DNA of 64,000 nt from FEN-1219 sp964503125. Lineage in GTDB: Bacteria; Pseudomonadota; Gammaproteobacteria; Steroidobacterales; Rariloculaceae. The stretch lies in assembly GCA_964503125.1 (NCBI GenBank), contig CAZCZE010000026.1, positions 1 to 64,000 of the forward strand, written 5' to 3'. The notes under the pieces were generated by a model. The model was not told the origin of the DNA. It saw only the letters and a list, made by a program, of their open reading frames with translations, and made no database searches. Shown in pieces: positions 32,651 through 41,464 of the stretch. A program made the position numbers and the translations under genes. Position 1 is the stretch's first letter, and every line of letters starts with the position of its first letter.

Positions 32651-33708
32651 AGCCGTCCTTTCGTCGTCGGCAGCTCGTCGCCCTCGCGTTCGAGCGCTTG
32701 GCGCAGCGCGCGCGCCACGCCCTTGAAGCACACCTCGATCATGTGGTGTGTGTTCTCGCCGCGCACGCGGATGTGGATCGCGGCCCCGAGCGTCTCGGCG
32801 AGCGAGCGGAAGAAGTGCGGCACGAGCTCGCTCGGCAGCCCGCCGACCTGCTCGCGCGGAAACGCTCCCTCGAAGACCATGAACGGCCGGCCGCCGAGAT
32901 CGATGGACACCTCGGCGTCGGCCTCGTCCATGGGCAGCAGGAACCCGTAGCGCCGGATGCCTCGCTTGTCGCCGAGCGCCTCGCGCAGCGCCTGGCCCAG
33001 CGCGAGCGCGACGTCCTCGATCGTGTGGTGCTCGTCGATGTGCAGATCGCCCGTAGCATCGATCTCGAGCTTGAAGCCGCCGTGCTTGCCGAGCTGCTCG
33101 AGCATGTGATCGAAGAAGCCGAGGCCGGTCTTGGCGCGCGCGTCGCCTTCGCTGTCGAGATCGACGCGCACGACGATGTCGGTCTCGCGCGTCCTGCGCT
33201 GCACGACGGCGGTCCGCGGCCGGTCGACGAGCTCGTGGGCGATCGCCTCCCAGGTCGGGGCCCCCGGCGAGCCGAGCTTGAAGCCGCGAACGCCGAGATT
33301 GGTTGCAAACTCGAGGTCCGAGTCCTCGTCGCCCACCATCGCCGAGCGCTCGCGATCGAGCGGCGCCGAGTTCACGAAGTCGCGCACGAGGCCGAGGCCG
33401 GGCTTGCGGCACGGGCAGTGGGCCTCGGGCAAGTGCGGGCAGACGAAGTTGCCGGCGAACCGAATGCCCTGCGACGCGAACAGCGCGAGCAGGCTCTCGT
33501 CGGCGCGCTCGAACGCGGCGCGGGGGTGACCCGCCCCGCCGAGGCCGGGCTGGTTCGTGACGATGACGAGCTGATATCCCGCGGCCTTGAGCTTGAGCAG
33601 CGCCGGAATCACGCCCGCGACGAGCGGGCGGTTCTCGATGGACTCGTTGAGGTTCTTGCGCGCGACGACGAGCGCGCCGCCGCGATCGACGAACAGCACT
33701 TTACGCAT
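32647..33708 (-). CDS. hisB: HisB: imidazoleglycerol-phosphate dehydratase with degenerate histidinol-phosphatase domain
   Basis: 353 residues, the length of bifunctional HisB. The C-terminal dehydratase (about 165-353) looks intact: VDLDSEGDARAKTGLGFFDH, HIDEHHTIEDVALALG and HHMIEVCFKGVARALRQAL. The N-terminal HAD phosphatase domain keeps the zinc cysteines (CPHLPEAHCPCRKPG) and VTNQPG. However, motif I, which is D-R-D-G-T in E. coli HisB, reads VDRGGALV here: the second Asp (general acid/base) and the Thr are lost. Dehydratase activity is expected, phosphatase activity doubtful. ATG 33708 overlaps the hisC stop. Confidence 0.94.
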   Translation of the reverse strand: MRKVLFVDRGGALVVARKNLNESIENRPLVAGVIPALLKLKAAGYQLVIVTNQPGLGGAGHPRAAFERADESLLALFASQGIRFAGNFVCPHLPEAHCPCRKPGLGLVRDFVNSAPLDRERSAMVGDEDSDLEFATNLGVRGFKLGSPGAPTWEAIAHELVDRPRTAVVQRRTRETDIVVRVDLDSEGDARAKTGLGFFDHMLEQLGKHGGFKLEIDATGDLHIDEHHTIEDVALALGQALREALGDKRGIRRYGFLLPMDEADAEVSIDLGGRPFMVFEGAFPREQVGGLPSELVPHFFRSLAETLGAAIHIRVRGENTHHMIEVCFKGVARALRQALEREGDELPTTKGRL

Positions 33709-34777
33709 GGTCGCGACGCTCCGCGCCGGCAACGGCTTGCAGCAACAGATCGTTGTCGCTCGGACGCCCGACCGTGATGCGCACGCAGTTCGCGAGCAAC
33801 GGATCGTCGAACGTGCGCACGAGAATGCCGGCGCGCCGCGCGGTCTCGCGGAAGGCCTGGCCGTCGTGCGCTTTCACGAGGATGAAGTTGGCGTCGCTCG
33901 GATACACCTGCGCGATCTGCGGCACGTCGCGCAGCGCAGCCGCGAGCCGCGCGCGCTCGCGCTTGAGCACCGCGATGCGCTCCTCGGAGACGCGTAGCGC
34001 GTCCTTCGACAGCGCCTGCTGCACGAGCTCGATCGACGGCGTCGGGAACGTGTAGGGTGGCAGCACGACCTGCGCGAACTCGATGAGCTCGGGCGCCGCG
34101 ACGATGAGGCCGCAGCGCACGCCGGCGAGCGACACGAACTTCGACAGCGTGCGCAACAACACCACGTGCTCGTAGCGATTGCGCAGCTCGAGGAAGTGGC
34201 CGCCCGTCGCGAACTCGTGATACGCCTCGTCGATGACGACGAGCGCGCGGCCGGCCGTCTCGCGGCAGATGCGCTCGATGTCGGCGCGCGCCAGCGACTG
34301 GCCCGTCGGGTTGTTCGGGGAGCAGATGAACACGAGCTTCGTCGTGGCGTCGATGGCCCCGAGGATGGCGTCCGTGTCGAGCGCGAAGCCGCGCTCCGCG
34401 AGCAGGGGCACGCGCACGACGCCGGCGTTCTGGATGCTCGCGTAAAGCCGGTACATGTCGAACGTCGGCGGGCAGATCAGGATCTTGTCGCGCCCCGCCG
34501 TGCAGAACCCGCGGATCAGCACGTCGATGGCCTCGCTGCTGCCGCGCGTCACGAGGATCTGACGCTGCTCGATGCCGTAGTAGCCCGCGAGCTTGGCCTG
34601 GAGCACCGTCGGCCGCGGCGGCGGATACACGTTGAGCCCGCGCTCCGAGGTGTCGCCCGGCGTGCGCCACGGCGACTCGTTGGCGTTCAAGCGAATACAG
34701 CCCGGCTCGTAAGCGCCGGGCACGTAGGGCCGAATGCTGCGCAGCTCGGGGCGTGCGAGATCGAGGATCGTGCTCAT
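33701..34777 (-). CDS. hisC: Histidinol-phosphate aminotransferase
   Basis: HisC makes histidinol phosphate from imidazole acetol phosphate. 358 residues of PLP fold type I: LNANESPWRTPGD, TRGSSEAIDVLIRGF, ICSPNNPTGQSL, VVIDEAYHEFA, the Schiff-base Lys in LLRTLSKFVSLAGVRCG and the C-terminal CVRITVGRPSDN. ATG 34777 overlaps the hisD stop by 4 bp, and the 3' end overlaps hisB by 8 bp, consistent with tight translational coupling across the operon. Confidence 0.96.
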   Translation of the reverse strand: MSTILDLARPELRSIRPYVPGAYEPGCIRLNANESPWRTPGDTSERGLNVYPPPRPTVLQAKLAGYYGIEQRQILVTRGSSEAIDVLIRGFCTAGRDKILICPPTFDMYRLYASIQNAGVVRVPLLAERGFALDTDAILGAIDATTKLVFICSPNNPTGQSLARADIERICRETAGRALVVIDEAYHEFATGGHFLELRNRYEHVVLLRTLSKFVSLAGVRCGLIVAAPELIEFAQVVLPPYTFPTPSIELVQQALSKDALRVSEERIAVLKRERARLAAALRDVPQIAQVYPSDANFILVKAHDGQAFRETARRAGILVRTFDDPLLANCVRITVGRPSDNDLLLQAVAGAERRDHA

Positions 34778-36090
34778 CGCCGCTCTCCGCCGGCCGCCGG
34801 CGTCGCCAAGCGCTCGTTGACGGCCCAGGCGTGAGCGTCGAGGCCTTCGAGGCTCGCGAGCGTCACCGCAACGGGGCCGATCGTCTCGAGCCCTTCGCGC
34901 GTAAGCTCCTGCACCGTCATCGAGCGCACGAAGTCGGCGACGCCGAGGCTCGAGTAGCGGCGCGCATACCCGTAGGTCGGCAGAACGTGGTTCGTGCCGC
35001 TGCAGTAGTCGCCGACGGACTCCGGCGTCCACTCGCCGAGAAACACCGAGCCGGCCGCCGTGACGCGCGGCAGCCAGGCGCGCGGCTCGCGGATCTGGAG
35101 GATCAGGTGCTCGGGCGCGTAGCGGTTGGCGATCGTAAACGCCGTCGCGAGATCGGCGACGACGATGGCCGAGGAGTGCGCGAGCGCGCCGTCGACGAGC
35201 GCGAGACGCGTGAGGCGCAATTTCTGCCTCGCGACGGCCGCGCCGACGGCACGCGCGAGCTCGGCGCTCGTCGTGATGAGCAGCACCTGCGAGTCCGCAC
35301 CGTGCTCGGCTTGCGAGAGCAGGTCGGCGGCCACGAAGTCGGGATTCGCTGCGGCGTCGGCGATCACGAGCACTTCGGAGGGGCCCGCGGGATAGTCGCG
35401 CGCCGCGCCGGCCGGGTCGCGGTCGACCTGTGCCTTGGCTTCCGTGACCCAGGTGTTGCCGGGCCCGAAGACCTTGTCGACCTTGGGCACGGTCTCCGTG
35501 CCGTAAGCCATCGCGGCGACGGCCTGCGCGCCGCCGAGCTTGAAGACGCGGCTCACGCCCGCGACGCGCGCGGCGTAGAGCACGGCCGAGTCGACGCGGC
35601 CGTTCGCTTGCACGGGGCTGCAGAGGATGCGCGTCGCGCAGCCCGCGAGCCGCGCGGGAATGCCGAGCATGAGGGCCGTGGAGGGCAGGGGCGCGTTGCC
35701 GGCCGGCACGTAGAGGCCCACGTGCTCGATGGCGCGCACGACGCGCTCGCAGCGCACGCCGCGCGCCGTGTCGACGGCGAACGGCTGCGGCAGCTGCGGG
35801 CGGTGAAACGCCTCGATATTGGCCGCGGCCGTGCGAATCGCCGCGCGCTGCGTTTCCGTGAGCTCGGCTTCGGCCGCGTCGAGCTCGGCGGCGCCGACCT
35901 CGAGCGAGTCCAACGTCGCGCCGTCGAACTTGGCCGTGAGCTCGCGCAGCGCGGTGTCGCCTTCGTTGCGCACGCGCTCGACGATCGCCGCCACGCGCGC
36001 CGCGAGCGCGGGGTCGTTGGCGAGCGCGGGGCGCGCGAGCGCCGCCGCTTGCTCGGCCGGGGAGAGTTGCTGCCAGACTCGAAGCTGCAT
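34774..36090 (-). CDS. hisD: Histidinol dehydrogenase
   Basis: HisD oxidises histidinol to histidine in two NAD-dependent steps. 438 residues: GLYVPAGNAPLPSTALML, FGPGNTWVTEAKAQV, AGPSEVLVIADAAANPDFVA, SQAEHGADSQVLLITTS with the catalytic His/Glu region, and YCSGTNHVLPTYGYARRYSS. ATG 36090 (MQLRVWQQLSPAEQ) lies 8 bp after the hisG stop. Confidence 0.96.
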   Translation of the reverse strand: MQLRVWQQLSPAEQAAALARPALANDPALAARVAAIVERVRNEGDTALRELTAKFDGATLDSLEVGAAELDAAEAELTETQRAAIRTAAANIEAFHRPQLPQPFAVDTARGVRCERVVRAIEHVGLYVPAGNAPLPSTALMLGIPARLAGCATRILCSPVQANGRVDSAVLYAARVAGVSRVFKLGGAQAVAAMAYGTETVPKVDKVFGPGNTWVTEAKAQVDRDPAGAARDYPAGPSEVLVIADAAANPDFVAADLLSQAEHGADSQVLLITTSAELARAVGAAVARQKLRLTRLALVDGALAHSSAIVVADLATAFTIANRYAPEHLILQIREPRAWLPRVTAAGSVFLGEWTPESVGDYCSGTNHVLPTYGYARRYSSLGVADFVRSMTVQELTREGLETIGPVAVTLASLEGLDAHAWAVNERLATPAAGGERR

Positions 36091-36098
36091 CGCCACTC

Positions 36099-37004
36099 CT
36101 ACGACAACATCTTCTCGACGGGCAGCACGAGCATCGAGCTCGCGCCGGCCTTCTTGAGCTGCTCGAGCGTCTCCCAGAACACGTTCTCGCGGCAGACGGC
36201 GTGCACCGCGACTTTGTCGTCGCGACCCTCGAGCGGGATGATCGTCGGCGACTCGCTGCCGGGCAGCAAAGCCGTGATCGCTTTGAGCGCCGAACGCGGG
36301 GCGTGCAGCATGATGTACTTGCTCTCCTTGACCTGGAGCACGCCCTGGATCCGCAGCAACAGACGTTGTAGCCATTCGGCCTTCTCGGCCGCAACGGGCT
36401 TCGGCGTCTTGATGAGCGCCGCGCGGCTCTCGAGGATCGTCGCAGCCTCGTAGAGCTGGTGGGCGCGCAGCGTCGCGCCGCTCGAGACGAGGTCGCAGAC
36501 GAGATCGGCCTTTCCCAAGCTCGGCGTGATCTCCACGGCGCCCGAGAACGCCACGATCTGCGCCTGCACGCCGTTGCGCTTCAAGTAGTCCGCGAGCACG
36601 CGCGGGTAGGTCGTCGCAATTCGCTTGCCCTGCAGAGATTGCGGGCCGCCGTAGGGGACGCCCGCGGGGAGCCCGAACGACAGCCGGCATTGGCCGAAAT
36701 CGAGCCGGCCGATCTCCGTGAAAAGCTCCGTTTCCCCTTGGTCGCGGAACTCGAGGCGGCGCTCCTCGATGATGTTGAGCCCGACGATGCCGAGATCGCA
36801 GATGTCCTCCTGGACGAGCCGCGGAATGTCGTCGTCGCGCACGAGCAGCAAGTCGACCGGCATGTTCTCGCCGTAGCAGATGAGCCGATCCTTACCGCGC
36901 GAGTAGCTGAGCCCGCAGCGCACCAGCAGCTCGAGCGAGTGCTCCGTTAGGCGGCCGGATTTCTGCACGGCGATCTTGATGCGGGAATCGGTCATCATGC
37001 GCAT
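36099..37004 (-). CDS. hisG: ATP phosphoribosyltransferase (long form)
   Basis: HisG catalyses the committed first step, ATP plus PRPP to phosphoribosyl-ATP, and is inhibited by histidine. 301 residues, a long-form enzyme with a regulatory ACT-like C-domain: RIKIAVQKSGRLTEHSLELL, DLLLVRDDDIPRLVQEDICD, KRIATTYPRVLADYL (with PRPP loop near DLVCDLVSSGATLR) and a tail YIMLHAPRSALKAITALLPG. ATG 37004 has GGAG 8 nt upstream; ATGs at 36998 and 36995 are also in frame. A long-form HisG does not need HisZ, and none is present. Confidence 0.95.
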   Translation of the reverse strand: MRMMTDSRIKIAVQKSGRLTEHSLELLVRCGLSYSRGKDRLICYGENMPVDLLLVRDDDIPRLVQEDICDLGIVGLNIIEERRLEFRDQGETELFTEIGRLDFGQCRLSFGLPAGVPYGGPQSLQGKRIATTYPRVLADYLKRNGVQAQIVAFSGAVEITPSLGKADLVCDLVSSGATLRAHQLYEAATILESRAALIKTPKPVAAEKAEWLQRLLLRIQGVLQVKESKYIMLHAPRSALKAITALLPGSESPTIIPLEGRDDKVAVHAVCRENVFWETLEQLKKAGASSMLVLPVEKMLS

Positions 37005-37020
37005 GGCTCGGTCTCCAACG

Positions 37021-37332
37021 TCAGAGCGGCGACAGCCGTTTGAGGGCCGTCTGATAGCCGCCGTTGCCGGCGACGAGAAAGCGTGCGACGCGCCCGATCG
37101 TCGTGACCGAGACGCCCGTGAGCTCGTGGATCTTGCGATAGGGAAGGCCGTCCTCAAGGTATTTGACGACGGACCACCGGTCGACGAGCGCTTCGATCTC
37201 CGCCGGCGTGCAGAGGTCCGCGAAGAACCGCTCGCACTCGGCCTCGCTGCGCAGGCTCAAGATGGCCCGATACAGGCCTTGCTCGGCGCGGACCCTGAGG
37301 CGCGCAACGGAGCCGTCTCGCTGTGCTTTCAT
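37021..37332 (-). CDS. TrpR-like YerC/YecD-family protein, probable his operon repressor
   Basis: 103 residues related to TrpR: ERFFADLCTPAEIEALVDRW, then SVVKYLEDGLPYRKIHELTG with the HTH VSVTTIGRVARFL. YerC/YecD proteins are unannotated in many genomes, but TrpR-type HisR repressors of histidine genes have been predicted in other bacteria. As the first gene of the his operon, with a palindrome just after the promoter, it probably represses its own operon with histidine as corepressor; the ligand is inferred. It starts at ATG 37332, 16 bp ahead of hisG. Confidence 0.85.
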   Translation of the reverse strand: MKAQRDGSVARLRVRAEQGLYRAILSLRSEAECERFFADLCTPAEIEALVDRWSVVKYLEDGLPYRKIHELTGVSVTTIGRVARFLVAGNGGYQTALKRLSPL

Positions 37333-37374
37333 AGTTCCGCTCCACTGCGCGCCCGCGGGGCGCGTGATAATGGG

Positions 37375-37394
37375 CTAATGCAATAATGTAATAG
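37375..37394 (-). promoter_or_regulatory. Candidate operator of the his operon (imperfect palindrome)
   Basis: CTAATGCAATAATGTAATAG is a 20-bp imperfect palindrome (6 of 8 arm positions match), strikingly AT-rich for this genome. It lies immediately downstream of the predicted transcription start near 37397. It is a plausible site for the TrpR-like YerC protein. Confidence 0.45.
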
Positions 37395-37403
37395 CGCGTT
37401 AAT

Positions 37404-37433
37404 ACGATAGCCGGGCCACAGGGGCCGGGTCAA
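37404..37433 (-). promoter_or_regulatory. Sigma-70 promoter of the his operon
   Basis: Minus strand TTGACC (37433-37428), 18-bp spacer, TATCGT (37409-37404). The predicted transcript begins about 64 nt before yerC. It is the only good promoter between leuB and the his genes. Confidence 0.5.
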
Positions 37434-37441
37434 GCCCCCGA

Positions 37442-38515
37442 TCAATGAGCTGTGAAATGGCGCAAGACGGCGTCGGTAAAGGCCGTGGTCCCTAGCCAAT
37501 CGCGCGCGCCCGGGGCCGCGATATCGCGCGTTCGGGCGCCGGCGCGCACGGCACCGGCCACGGCCGCCTGGACGGCGGCGGCCGCCGCCTCGGCCTTGCA
37601 GCTATGGCGCAGCAGCATGGCGGCGCTCAGGATCGTGCCGCACGGGTTGGCGACCCCCTGGCCCGCGATGTCGGGCGCCGAGCCGTGGATGGGCTCGTAG
37701 AGCCCGGGAGTCGAACCGTCGCCCAGCGAGGCCGACGGCAGCATGCCCATCGAGCCCGCGAGCATCGACGCCTCGTCGGTGAGGATGTCGCCGAACATGT
37801 TTTCCGTGACCATGACGTCGAAATCCGCCGGGCGGCTCAGCAGGTGCATCGCGGCCGCATCGACGAGCAAATGCTCGACCGTGAGCTCGGCAAACTCGCT
37901 GCGGAACACGCGCGTCGCGACGTCGCGCCAGAGCCGCGACGTGTCGAGCACGTTGGCCTTGTCGACCGAGGTCACCTTGCGACGCCGGCCGAGCGCGAGC
38001 CGGCCCGCGACGCGGCACACGCGCTCGATCTCGCCGGCCGTGTACTCGCAGGTGTCGAACGCGGCGTCCGCGGTCCGCCCACGTTTGCCGAAGTAGATGC
38101 CGCCCGTGAGCTCGCGGATCACGAGGATGTCGACGCCTTTGAGCTTCTCGGGCTTGAGCGGCGAGGCCGCGGCGAGCTCAGGTGTGGTCGCGACGGGGCG
38201 CAAGTTGGCGAACAAGCCCAGCGCTTTGCGGATCGCGAGCAGGCCTTGCTCGGGCCGGTGCTGCACGGGGATGTCGGCCCATTTCGGTCCGCCCACGGCG
38301 CCGAGCAGCACGGCCGTCGCGGAACGGCACGCTGCGATCGTAGCTTCGGGCAGCGGCGAGCCCGCCGCATCGTACGCGGCTCCGCCGATCAAGGCGTCCT
38401 CGAACTCGAGCTTCAGCGAATACTTCGCGGACGCGGCCTCGAGCACTCGCACGCCCTCGGCCGTGACCTCGGGGCCGACGCCGTCGCCGGCCAGGACGAC
38501 GATGCGCTGGCTCAT
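37442..38515 (-). CDS. leuB: 3-isopropylmalate dehydrogenase
   Basis: LeuB oxidatively decarboxylates 3-isopropylmalate in leucine synthesis. 357 residues: VVLAGDGVGPEVTAEGVRVL, VGGPKWADIP, VIRELTGGIYFGKRG, SVDKANVLDTSRLWR, VTENMFGDILTDEASMLAGS and the NAD loop EPIHGSAPDIAGQGVANPCG. ATG 38515 overlaps the leuD stop (ATGA). It is the last gene of the ilvC-ilvE-leuCDB operon; no strong terminator separates it from the his promoter. Confidence 0.96.
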   Translation of the reverse strand: MSQRIVVLAGDGVGPEVTAEGVRVLEAASAKYSLKLEFEDALIGGAAYDAAGSPLPEATIAACRSATAVLLGAVGGPKWADIPVQHRPEQGLLAIRKALGLFANLRPVATTPELAAASPLKPEKLKGVDILVIRELTGGIYFGKRGRTADAAFDTCEYTAGEIERVCRVAGRLALGRRRKVTSVDKANVLDTSRLWRDVATRVFRSEFAELTVEHLLVDAAAMHLLSRPADFDVMVTENMFGDILTDEASMLAGSMGMLPSASLGDGSTPGLYEPIHGSAPDIAGQGVANPCGTILSAAMLLRHSCKAEAAAAAVQAAVAGAVRAGARTRDIAAPGARDWLGTTAFTDAVLRHFTAH

Positions 38516-39084
38516 GCGTGCGCCTGCTCGTAGCGGCGAATCGCGGGTTCCTGCTCGAGCAGGAAGCCGAGCTGGTCGATGCCGTTCATGAGGCAGTAGC
38601 GCGAGAAACGATCGATCGGGAAGGCGACGCGCTTGGCGTTCATCTCGAGCGTCGACGAGGCGAGATCGATGTGGACCTCGGCGCCCGGGTTGTCGAGCAG
38701 CCAACGGTGGCTCGCGGCATCGACGATGACGGGCACGAGGCCTACTTTAAGCGAGTTGCTGCGGAAGATGTCGGCGATCGCCGTGCTCACGACGGCGCGG
38801 ATGCCGAAGTCGAGCAGCGCCCACGGCGCGTGCTCACGCGACGAGCCGCAGCCGAAGTTGTTGCCGGCGACGAGCACGGCCGCGCCGCGATTCTCGGGAC
38901 GATTGAGGGCGAATTCGGCGCGCTCGCGGCCGTCCTTCTCGTAGCGCCAGTCGGCGAACAGGCTCTTGCCGAGCCCCTGCTTGGTCGTCGTCGTGAGGAA
39001 GCGCGCCGGAATGATCTGATCCGTGTCGATGTCGTCGTTGCCGAGCACGACGGTCCGCGAGCGGATCTCTTTGATCGGTTCCAT
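38512..39084 (-). CDS. leuD: 3-isopropylmalate dehydratase small subunit
   Basis: 190 residues. LeuD pairs with LeuC to isomerise isopropylmalate. Visible: VVLGNDDIDTDQIIPARFL, VAGNNFGCGSSREHAPWALL and AIADIFRSNSLKVGLVPV. ATG 39084 follows the leuC stop by 2 bp. A normal proteobacterial length, unfused. Confidence 0.96.
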   Translation of the reverse strand: MEPIKEIRSRTVVLGNDDIDTDQIIPARFLTTTTKQGLGKSLFADWRYEKDGRERAEFALNRPENRGAAVLVAGNNFGCGSSREHAPWALLDFGIRAVVSTAIADIFRSNSLKVGLVPVIVDAASHRWLLDNPGAEVHIDLASSTLEMNAKRVAFPIDRFSRYCLMNGIDQLGFLLEQEPAIRRYEQAHA

Positions 39085-39086
39085 CG

Positions 39087-40484
39087 TCAGCTCACGAGCT
39101 CGCGCGGGTCGGCGATCGCCCCGGTGACGGCCGCCGCGGCTGCCGTCAACGGGCTCACGAGCACGGTGCGCGCGCCTTTGCCCTGACGGCCCTCGAAGTT
39201 GCGGTTGCTCGTGCTCACCGAGAGCTTGCCGCTCGGCACCGTGTCGCCGTTCATGCCGATGCACATCGAGCAGCCCGGCTCGCGCCATTCGCCGCCCGCG
39301 GCGCGCACGACCTCGTCGAGGCCTTCGGCTTCGGCCTGGCGCTTGACGTCGGCCGAGCCCGGCACGACGAGCAAGCGCACGCGCTCCGCGACGTGGCGGC
39401 CGCGCAGGATACGCGCGGCCTCGCGGATGTCGCTCAAGCGGCCGTTGGTGCACGAGCCGATGAACACGACGTCGACGGGGAGCCCAAGCAGCGGCTTGCC
39501 GCTCTCGATCTGCATGTAGGCGAGCGCCTTGCGGAATGCGGCGTCGTTGCCCTCGGGCACGGCGGCGTCGATCGCCATGACCATGCCGGGATTCGTGCCG
39601 AAGGTCACCATCGGCCGCAGCTTCGCGACGTCGATCGTCACTTCCTTGTCGAACTTGGCGCCCGCGTCGCTCGGCAGCGTGCGCCACCGCGCGAGCGCGG
39701 CGTCCCACTTCGCGCCCTCCGGCGCGAGCGGCCGGCCGGCCAGGTACTCGTAGGTCGTGTCGTCGGGCGCGACCATGCCGGCGCGCGCACCGGCCTCGAT
39801 CGACATGTTGCAGACCGTCATGCGCTCTTCCATCGACAGCGCGCTAACGGCGTTGCCGCGGTACTCGATGACGTGGCCCGTGCCGCCGTCGACGCCGATC
39901 GTGCCGATGATCTTCAAGATCAGGTCCTTGGCCGTGACGTCGGAGGGCAGGCGGCCGTCGACGTCGATCGCGAACGTCTTGGCCTTGCGCTGCAACAAGC
40001 ACTGCGTCGCGAGCACGTGGCCGACCTCGGTGGTGCCGATGCCGAAGGCGAGGGCGCCGAACGCGCCGTGCGTGCTCGTATGCGAGTCGCCGCACACGAT
40101 CGTCGCGCCCGGCTGCGTGGCGCCGAGCTCGGGGCCCATGACGTGCACGATGCCGCGGTCGCGGCTCGCGAAACCGCGCAGCTCGATGCCGAAGTCCTTG
40201 CAGTTCTTCTCCATCTGCCGCACTTGCTTCGCGGCCGAGGGCTCGCTCACGAGGTCGAGATCCTTGAGCGTCTTGACGGGGACCGTCGGCGTCGAATGAT
40301 CGAGCGTCGCGAGACAGCGGTCGGGACGCCTGACGGGCAGGCCCTTCGCACGCAGAAGATCGAACGCCTGCGGCGTCGTGACCTCGTGCAAGAGGTGCAG
40401 ATCGACGTACAAGACCGCCGGTGTGTCGTCCGTTTCCGCCGCGACGACGTGCTTGCCCCAAATTTTCTCGAACAGCGACTGCAC
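39087..40484 (-). CDS. leuC: 3-isopropylmalate dehydratase large subunit
   Basis: 465 residues with a 4Fe-4S cluster bound by Cys in VFIGSCTNGRL and the pair in GCSMCIGMNGD. VCGDSHTSTHGAFGALAFGI and LYVDLHLLHEVTTPQAF are diagnostic of the aconitase superfamily LeuC branch. It starts at ATG 40484, 10 bp after the ilvE stop. leuA (2-isopropylmalate synthase) is not in this operon or window. Confidence 0.96.
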   Translation of the reverse strand: MQSLFEKIWGKHVVAAETDDTPAVLYVDLHLLHEVTTPQAFDLLRAKGLPVRRPDRCLATLDHSTPTVPVKTLKDLDLVSEPSAAKQVRQMEKNCKDFGIELRGFASRDRGIVHVMGPELGATQPGATIVCGDSHTSTHGAFGALAFGIGTTEVGHVLATQCLLQRKAKTFAIDVDGRLPSDVTAKDLILKIIGTIGVDGGTGHVIEYRGNAVSALSMEERMTVCNMSIEAGARAGMVAPDDTTYEYLAGRPLAPEGAKWDAALARWRTLPSDAGAKFDKEVTIDVAKLRPMVTFGTNPGMVMAIDAAVPEGNDAAFRKALAYMQIESGKPLLGLPVDVVFIGSCTNGRLSDIREAARILRGRHVAERVRLLVVPGSADVKRQAEAEGLDEVVRAAGGEWREPGCSMCIGMNGDTVPSGKLSVSTSNRNFEGRQGKGARTVLVSPLTAAAAAVTGAIADPRELVS

Positions 40485-40494
40485 GGTACCGCCT

Positions 40495-41460
40495 CTAGAC
40501 CGCCACGGGGCGCGTGCGCCCCACCTTCTGGTCGACGATCGGCTCGAGCCAGTTCCATTGGTCTAAAGTCGAACCGTCGAACAAGCCGAAGAAGGCCTTC
40601 TGCAACCGCTCCGTGATCGGGCCACGTTTGCCCTCGCCGACGGGGATCTTGTCGACGGAGCGCACGGGCGTGATCTCGGCCGCGGTGCCCGTGAGGAATA
40701 CCTCGTCGGCGATGTAGAGCAGCTCGCGCGGAAGGTTCTGCTCGAGCACCGTGATCCCCGCGTTCTCGGCGAGCTTGATGACCGTGTCGCGCGTGAGCCC
40801 CGAGAGAATCGACGACGCCACCGGCGGCGTGTAGAGCTTGCCGTTCTGCACGAGGAACAAGTTCTCGCCGGCGCCCTCGCTGACGAAACCCGCGGTGTTG
40901 AGCGCAAGGCCTTCGGCGAACCCGAGGCGACGCGCCTCGAGCGTCACGAGCGCGCTCGACAAATAGTTGCCGCCGGCCTTGGCGAGCGTCGGCACGGTGT
41001 TCGGCGCGACGCGCTGCCACGACGACACGCAAACGTCGACGCCCTGGTCGAGGCCGCCCTCGCCGAGATACGAGCCCCATTCCCACGCGGCGATCGACAC
41101 GTTCGCGGGCTGGTCGATGTTGCCCGCGACGCCCATCTCGCCATAGCCGCGATAGGCGATCGGCCGTATGTAAGCACCGCCGAGCAGGCCGTTCTCGCGC
41201 ACGACGTCGCGGCACGCGGCCACGAGCGCGTCGCTCGCGAACGGAATCTTGATGCGATAGATCTTGGCCGAGTGATAGAGCCGGCGAATGTGGTCCGTCA
41301 AGCGAAAGCCGGCGGCGCCCGTCGGCGTCTTGTAGACGCGAATACCCTCGAATACCGACGAGCCGTAGTGCAGCGCGTGACTCAACACGTGCACCGTGGC
41401 TTGCTCCCACGGCACCAACTTGCCTTCGTGCCAAATGAACTTGCTCGTCTTGAGAGGCAT
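40495..41460 (-). CDS. ilvE: Branched-chain amino acid aminotransferase
   Basis: IlvE performs the last step of Ile, Leu and Val synthesis. 321 residues of PLP fold type IV: FIWHEGKLVPWEQATVHVLS, HYGSSVFEGIRVYKTP, RPIAYRGYGEMGV, the Schiff-base Lys in TLAKAGGNYLSSALV, and GAGENLFLVQNGKLYTPP with LTGTAAEITPVRSVD. It starts at ATG 41460, 4 bp after ilvC. Confidence 0.95.
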   Translation of the reverse strand: MPLKTSKFIWHEGKLVPWEQATVHVLSHALHYGSSVFEGIRVYKTPTGAAGFRLTDHIRRLYHSAKIYRIKIPFASDALVAACRDVVRENGLLGGAYIRPIAYRGYGEMGVAGNIDQPANVSIAAWEWGSYLGEGGLDQGVDVCVSSWQRVAPNTVPTLAKAGGNYLSSALVTLEARRLGFAEGLALNTAGFVSEGAGENLFLVQNGKLYTPPVASSILSGLTRDTVIKLAENAGITVLEQNLPRELLYIADEVFLTGTAAEITPVRSVDKIPVGEGKRGPITERLQKAFFGLFDGSTLDQWNWLEPIVDQKVGRTRPVAV

Positions 41461-41464
41461 ACCG

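Noticed and set aside
37333..37441. His-rich leader peptide or attenuator ahead of the his operon
   Set aside because: No run of His codons and no terminator hairpin with a T-run was found; an operator model fits better.
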